Shown here one piece after another: positions 5,480-8,235 of a stretch of 8,235 nt of DNA. The notes under the pieces were generated by a model. That model was not told where the DNA came from and did not search any database. It saw only the letters and a program-made list of their open reading frames with translations. Source of the stretch: Candidatus Hydrothermarchaeota archaeon (lineage in GTDB: Archaea > Hydrothermarchaeota > Hydrothermarchaeia > Hydrothermarchaeales > WAQR01); NCBI GenBank assembly GCA_015520145.1, contig WAQR01000005.1, positions 1 to 8,235 on the forward strand. The letters are read 5' to 3'. The position numbers and the translations under genes are program-made. Position 1 is the stretch's first letter. The number at the start of each line of letters is the position of its first letter.

Positions 5480-5579
5480 TTTCTTTTCCCTGCTCCAGGA
5501 CCATTCTTTGACTATTAGCTTCCTGGGTTAGCTTCCAGGCTATAATTTTATATACTTTTATATATAAACGATTGGGTTG
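5480..5579. promoter_or_regulatory. Divergent promoter region of argC and the DUF89 gene
   Basis: A 100-bp spacer with a very AT-rich core at 5541-5568. The core is built from a 10-bp near-duplicate (TTTTATATAC at 5546-5555, TTTTATATAT at 5556-5565) and reads as TATA boxes on both strands. The left copy is about 30 bases from the DUF89 ATG (5580) and no Shine-Dalgarno site precedes that ATG, so the DUF89 mRNA is probably leaderless. On the argC side the same AT core predicts a start near 5525 and a 45-nt leader. An adjacent 13-bp imperfect duplication (5515-5527, 5528-5540) also forms CCTGG-N8-CCAGG and might be an operator. Confidence 0.5.
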
Positions 5580-6443
5580 ATGAAGATTCGACCGGAATGT
5601 ATCCCGTGCCTTTTAGAAAGGGCGAAGTTCGAGTGCGACATGGTACTGGATGAAGACGAGGTGAAGATAAATACCCTCAAAGAGGTACTTACCATGATCG
5701 GGAACGACCTCAAGCCAGATACCGTACCGGCAGAACTCGGGACAAAGAGGGAGAGGATAATCAAGGAGAGGAGTGGAAAGAAAGACCCATACAGGACACT
5801 AAAGGATATCAGCAATAAGCTGGCATTACAAAATCTTGTGATAGCCGAGCGGTTCTATGAAGAGAGCAGGGACAAAATCGAGAGTTTAATAAAGATAGCT
5901 GCAACATCGAATTTCATGGAATACGGGGTTAAGGGACATGAGTATGGAAACAGGTTTGGAGAAGAGTTTGAGAGGAATCTTAGAGACAGTATTGTAATGG
6001 ACCTGGACATGATTAAAGATACCCTAGATAGATACGACAGGATCTTGTATCTCACTGATAACTGTGGGGAGGTCGTATTCGATAGATTCGTATGCCAGAA
6101 ACTTGCATTGATGGGAAAGGATATTACTGTCGCACCGAAATCTGAGCCGATTATTGACGATGCGACTCTGGAGGACTTGGAAAGGATGGGATTTGAGTTC
6201 CCAGCTGTTCCAGGGGGTGCGTATGTCGGCCTGTCTCTTGACGAGGTATCTGAGGAGTTTCTCGATATGTTCTGGGATAACAGATATCTGATAATAGCCA
6301 AGGGGATGGGCTACTATGAGACCATTTCGGAATTTGATGACAGGCTAAAAGGCAGGCTGATTTACATGCTGACTGCCAAGTGCCAGCCGGTCGCTGAGAG
6401 TATCGGTGTTGAAAGAGGGTGTCTGGTTTCAAGGTGTGTTTGA
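5580..6443 (+). CDS. DUF89 / ARMT1-like metal-dependent phosphatase
   Basis: The 287 residues match archaeal DUF89 proteins (COG1578; AF1104 is the structural reference I recall). The family contains metal-dependent phosphatases that remove phosphate from small damaged or surplus metabolites. Visible signatures: the N-terminal PECIPCLLERA with two cysteines, typical of the archaeal subgroup; EYGVKGHEYGNRF; the metal-site motif LTDNCGEVVFDR (about residues 158-169); the phosphate-site lysine region APKSEPIIDDAT; AKGMGYYET near the C-terminus; and AKCQPVAESIGVERG. The ATG at 5580 was chosen over the TTG at 5577. No Shine-Dalgarno site is seen and a TATA element lies about 30 bases upstream, which suggests leaderless expression. 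It is divergent from argC, but nothing shows a shared pathway. Substrate unknown. Confidence 0.9.
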   Translation: MKIRPECIPCLLERAKFECDMVLDEDEVKINTLKEVLTMIGNDLKPDTVPAELGTKRERIIKERSGKKDPYRTLKDISNKLALQNLVIAERFYEESRDKIESLIKIAATSNFMEYGVKGHEYGNRFGEEFERNLRDSIVMDLDMIKDTLDRYDRILYLTDNCGEVVFDRFVCQKLALMGKDITVAPKSEPIIDDATLEDLERMGFEFPAVPGGAYVGLSLDEVSEEFLDMFWDNRYLIIAKGMGYYETISEFDDRLKGRLIYMLTAKCQPVAESIGVERGCLVSRCV

Positions 6444-6445
6444 CA

Positions 6446-6473
6446 TACTTCAGTATCTTGTAATGGGTTTTTT
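6446..6473 (+). terminator. Probable terminator of the DUF89 gene
   Basis: Three bases after the TGA comes the short palindrome ATACTTCAGTAT (6446-6457), followed by a T-rich run GGTTTTTTATT ending near 6475. U-rich tracts suffice for archaeal termination; the small hairpin may contribute little. Confidence 0.45.
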
Positions 6474-6530
6474 ATTGGACTCATTATTGATGTGGGCAGA
6501 AATCAGGATATTTGTATCCACTAGCTTCAT
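6450..6530 (-). pseudogene. Truncated PIN-domain (VapC-type) toxin, N-terminal 26 codons
   Basis: Read from the ATG at 6530 on the minus strand, the frame begins MKLVDTNILISAHI and stops after 26 residues (TGA at 6450-6452). MKLVDTNILISA is the characteristic first strand of PIN-domain ribonucleases, with the first catalytic aspartate at position 5. The family is normally 120-150 residues, so the other acidic active-site residues are missing. The frame ends against the 3' end of the convergent DUF89 gene, which uses the DNA where the rest would lie. A purine-rich stretch precedes the ATG and an antitoxin-like frame overlaps it upstream, matching vapBC order. This is most likely the scar of a lost toxin-antitoxin pair. 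Being short, it could be chance, but the match to a well-known N-terminus argues otherwise. Confidence 0.55.
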
Positions 6531-6648
6531 CTTTATCGAGGTCAATTTTAGAAAGGATTCTCTCACCCAGTTCTCTCTTTAAACTCTCCCTCCTGATAGC
6601 AGCCCTGGCGATTCCTATAATTTCGTCAGGGTCAAGATTTACTGTTGA
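6484..6648 (-). pseudogene. Possible antitoxin-like open frame without a start codon
   Basis: A minus-strand frame of 54 codons is open between a TGA at 6649-6651 and the TAA at 6484-6486. It encodes STVNLDPDEIIGIARAAI followed by RRESLKRELGERILSKIDLD: a short beta-like start and then a charged amphipathic helix, resembling small antitoxins only in a general way. It overlaps the PIN remnant start by 47 bp in another frame. It has no ATG, GTG or TTG; a GTG at 6650-6652 sits one base out of frame, as if a single-base change had disabled it. No family is recognised with confidence. It could be a decayed vapB partner or a chance frame. Confidence 0.3.
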
Positions 6649-6736
6649 TCACTTATAAATAAAATGGATACTTCTCGTTAATAAGAATTTTCGATGATTT
6701 TTTCGTCCTCTTTTTCATGTCGGCAAAACACTGCGC
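6649..6736. other. Spacer between the toxin-antitoxin remnant and the surface protein
   Basis: Mostly AT-rich sequence downstream of the surface protein gene (minus strand). ATTTATAAG read from 6661 to 6653 resembles a TATA box pointing into the remnant frame, but it is too close to drive a normal start for it. No hairpin-plus-U-run terminator for the surface protein is clear. Confidence 0.35.
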
Positions 6737-8235
6737 TTATCTGCCAGAACCCGGCACCTTGAATCTCCTGAATACCAGCACCAGCATCGCTAACAGTATG
6801 ACTATCGTCGGGCCGCAGATGCCGCCCTTCTCCCTGCCGGCGGCAGGTGTCGGAGGTGGTGTCGGAGGTGTCTGGGTTTCAGGCTTAAGAGTGGCCTCAG
6901 GTTTCACCGGTGGTGCTTCCGTGGGGCCCAAGGCACTGGTCTGGGGCGGTGCCTCGGTGGACTTGGGCGGTTCGGTGGCGAGTGCCGGCTTTTCTGCTGC
7001 CCTGTCTACAACCAGGGTGACGGTCTCCCGGACAGATCCTACGAAGTCCTTAGCCACGGCCTCCAGGGTGAGGGTGTACTCGCCGGAGGCGTCTCCTGGT
7101 ATGGTGACCTCGATTTCCCTCTGGTTGGTGCCCGGGTTGAGGTTGCCGGTCTGGGCCTCCGAGGCCGTCCAGCCCTCGGGCAGGTCCAGGAGCCTCAAGA
7201 CCGCCCCGGTCTCGAAGACGTTGCTTGTAAGGGTCACCAGGAGCTTCACGGTGGTGCCTGCGGAGATGGTATCAGGCACGGTGATGCCCGATATGGAGAT
7301 GCCGTGGGCAACCCAACCGGAGGAGGTGCCAGAAGTACCCGGTACCGCTGGTGCTGTTCTGTCGCCGCCGAGGCCATAGTAGCTGAAGTGGTCCACCACG
7401 GTGTAGACGTAGTTGCCGGATGCGTTACGGCCGGCCTCGAAGACGGTGGGACCGCCAGGGATGGTCCGGCCGACGTAGTCCATGATGTTGAGCCACCTGG
7501 AGCCGTTCCAGTAGTACAGGGCCAGGGTGGACTCGTCCAGGCCGGAGACCTCGGCATCGGTGTAATGGAGCTCAATCCTGATCTGTGAGACGTTTTCAAG
7601 ACTTGTAGTGTTGGTAAGGTTGAGGTATTTGACTCCGGCATCGGCATCCGAGGTGGAAGAGTTGATAGCGGCTATCCCGAAGGTACCGCTGGAGGAAGTG
7701 ACATGTACCGAAACCCCTACCGTGGTGTTGCTGGTGACTAGGACACTGATTACCACATCACTTGTGTTTATTATTACCAACGAGACGTTGGCAGGAGCCG
7801 TTGTGGTGTTGGTGATGGTGCCGGATTCCGTTGCGTTGACCGACACCATCCTGACCTCGCTTGAGTTCATGTTGCCCGCAGAGTCGTTGGCCCAGACCAG
7901 GTAGGTGTAGACACCGCTGGAAAGACCGGTCATGTTGTGGTACCAGCTGGTGCCTGAACCGCCCATGGTGTAGTTGGTACCGTTCCATTCAAGCAGGGCG
8001 GTGTTTAAATCCTCGCTGGAAGTGATGTTGACGTAAACGTAATCCGCAGTGACCACAGAACCGCTGGCAGGTGTGGGGGATACAAAGGCAATAGCAGGCG
8101 GTGTGCTGTCAGAAACTGAAACGTTGACCGTTACGGAACGGATTTCGCTTGAGTTCATGTTGCCCGCAGAGTCGTTGGCCCAGACCAGGTAGGTGTAGAC
8201 ACCGCTGGAAAGACCGGTCATGTTGTGGTACCAGC
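6737..8235 (-). CDS. Cell-surface protein with Ig-like repeats and CGP-type C-terminal anchor (5' end outside the window)
   Basis: The frame enters from the right edge (partial codon, then WYHN before the Met at 8221) and ends with TAA at 6737; 498 residues are visible. Numbering from the Met at 8221: 1-96 is one Ig-like repeat unit (SDSTPPAIAFVSPTPASGS, TALLEWNGTNYTM, YTYLVWANDSAGN) and 97-131 starts another. About 140-285 resembles the PGF-pre-PGF type domain of archaeal surface proteins (HYTDAEVSGLDESTLALYYW, VDHFSYYGLGG). About 305-406 is a NEW3-like beta domain (LLDLPEGWTA, GEYTLTLEAVAKDF). A Pro/Thr/Glu-rich spacer covers 408-462. CGPTIVILLAMLVLVFRRFK (469-488) is a CGP-CTERM-like membrane anchor with a basic stop. 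The signal peptide lies outside the window. Twenty N-glycosylation sequons fall before residue 270. Base composition is clearly more GC-rich than the neighbours. Role: probably cell envelope or adhesion, not more specific. Confidence 0.85.
   Translation of the reverse strand, partial: WYHNMTGLSSGVYTYLVWANDSAGNMNSSEIRSVTVNVSVSDSTPPAIAFVSPTPASGSVVTADYVYVNITSSEDLNTALLEWNGTNYTMGGSGTSWYHNMTGLSSGVYTYLVWANDSAGNMNSSEVRMVSVNATESGTITNTTTAPANVSLVIINTSDVVISVLVTSNTTVGVSVHVTSSSGTFGIAAINSSTSDADAGVKYLNLTNTTSLENVSQIRIELHYTDAEVSGLDESTLALYYWNGSRWLNIMDYVGRTIPGGPTVFEAGRNASGNYVYTVVDHFSYYGLGGDRTAPAVPGTSGTSSGWVAHGISISGITVPDTISAGTTVKLLVTLTSNVFETGAVLRLLDLPEGWTASEAQTGNLNPGTNQREIEVTIPGDASGEYTLTLEAVAKDFVGSVRETVTLVVDRAAEKPALATEPPKSTEAPPQTSALGPTEAPPVKPEATLKPETQTPPTPPPTPAAGREKGGICGPTIVILLAMLVLVFRRFKVPGSGR
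7857..7947 (-). repeat. Direct repeat copy 1 in the surface protein gene (91 bp)
   Basis: These 91 bases are identical to 8145-8235, an offset of 288 bp or exactly 96 codons, and encode the end of an Ig-like unit (WYHNMTGL to NMNSSE). Identity stops at 7857 on the C-terminal side. On the other side the second copy leaves the window, so the real repeat may be longer. Confidence 0.9.
8145..8235 (-). repeat. Direct repeat copy 2 in the surface protein gene (91 bp, cut by window edge)
   Basis: This is the partner of 7857-7947, base for base identical across 91 positions. Silent sites are also unchanged, which points to recent duplication or gene conversion. Further copies are likely beyond the edge. 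Confidence 0.9.

Noticed and set aside
5577..5579. TTG start for the DUF89 gene
   Set aside because: The next codon is ATG and gives the usual MKIRPECIPC beginning of the family.
6717..7379. 220-residue plus-strand frame opposite the surface protein
   Set aside because: Its Gly/Val/Ser-rich content is the complement of the Pro/Thr/Ala coding of the surface protein; GC-rich DNA leaves antisense frames open.

Overview
The window looks like a chromosomal segment of a euryarchaeon related to methanogens. The evidence is ribosomal protein L18e (an archaeal/eukaryotic family) followed by uL13 and uS9 in the usual archaeal order, an MtrA-like corrinoid-domain protein of the methanogenesis world, Shine-Dalgarno sites matching an archaeal 16S tail (GAGGTGAT, GGTGAT), AT-rich TATA-type promoters, and a cell-surface protein with a CGP-type C-terminal anchor. 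I cannot fix the lineage; a methanogen or an ANME/alkane-oxidising relative would fit.

Layout. At the left edge is the 5' third of ileS (minus strand), read off the sequence as one unbroken frame of 399 codons. A 389-bp divergent spacer follows. Next come a soluble MtrA-like/DUF4346 protein (+), then rpl18e-rpl13-rps9 (+). Convergent to these is a minus-strand pair, argC followed by a two-CBS-domain protein. Divergent from argC is a DUF89 (ARMT1-type) phosphatase gene (+). Then comes a short spacer that hides a truncated PIN-domain toxin start and an antitoxin-like open frame (minus). At the right edge is a large, GC-rich, repeat-containing surface protein (minus) that runs off the window.

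How the parts relate. ileS and the three ribosomal protein genes are translation housekeeping. argC makes an arginine precursor, and its CBS neighbour may sense adenine nucleotides. DUF89 is a metabolite-repair type phosphatase. The MtrA-like protein keeps the histidine that ligates cobalt in MtrA but has no membrane anchor, so a soluble corrinoid role is possible.

Most notable signals. (1) Gene borders are full of short tandem duplications (7-16 bp), at least fourteen by eye, several covering a Shine-Dalgarno site, a stop codon or a TATA element. (2) rps9 has no ATG, GTG or TTG at its expected start: an in-frame TAG is followed directly by ATA, at ideal distance from a perfect, duplicated Shine-Dalgarno site. 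(3) A 26-codon remnant of a VapC/PIN gene lies in what looks like empty sequence. (4) A 16-bp hairpin spans the rps9/CBS convergent junction. (5) The surface protein has a 96-residue repeat with at least 91 bp of perfect DNA identity, and all its N-glycosylation sequons lie in the N-terminal part of the visible region. I found no tRNA, rRNA, CRISPR array or intact insertion sequence.
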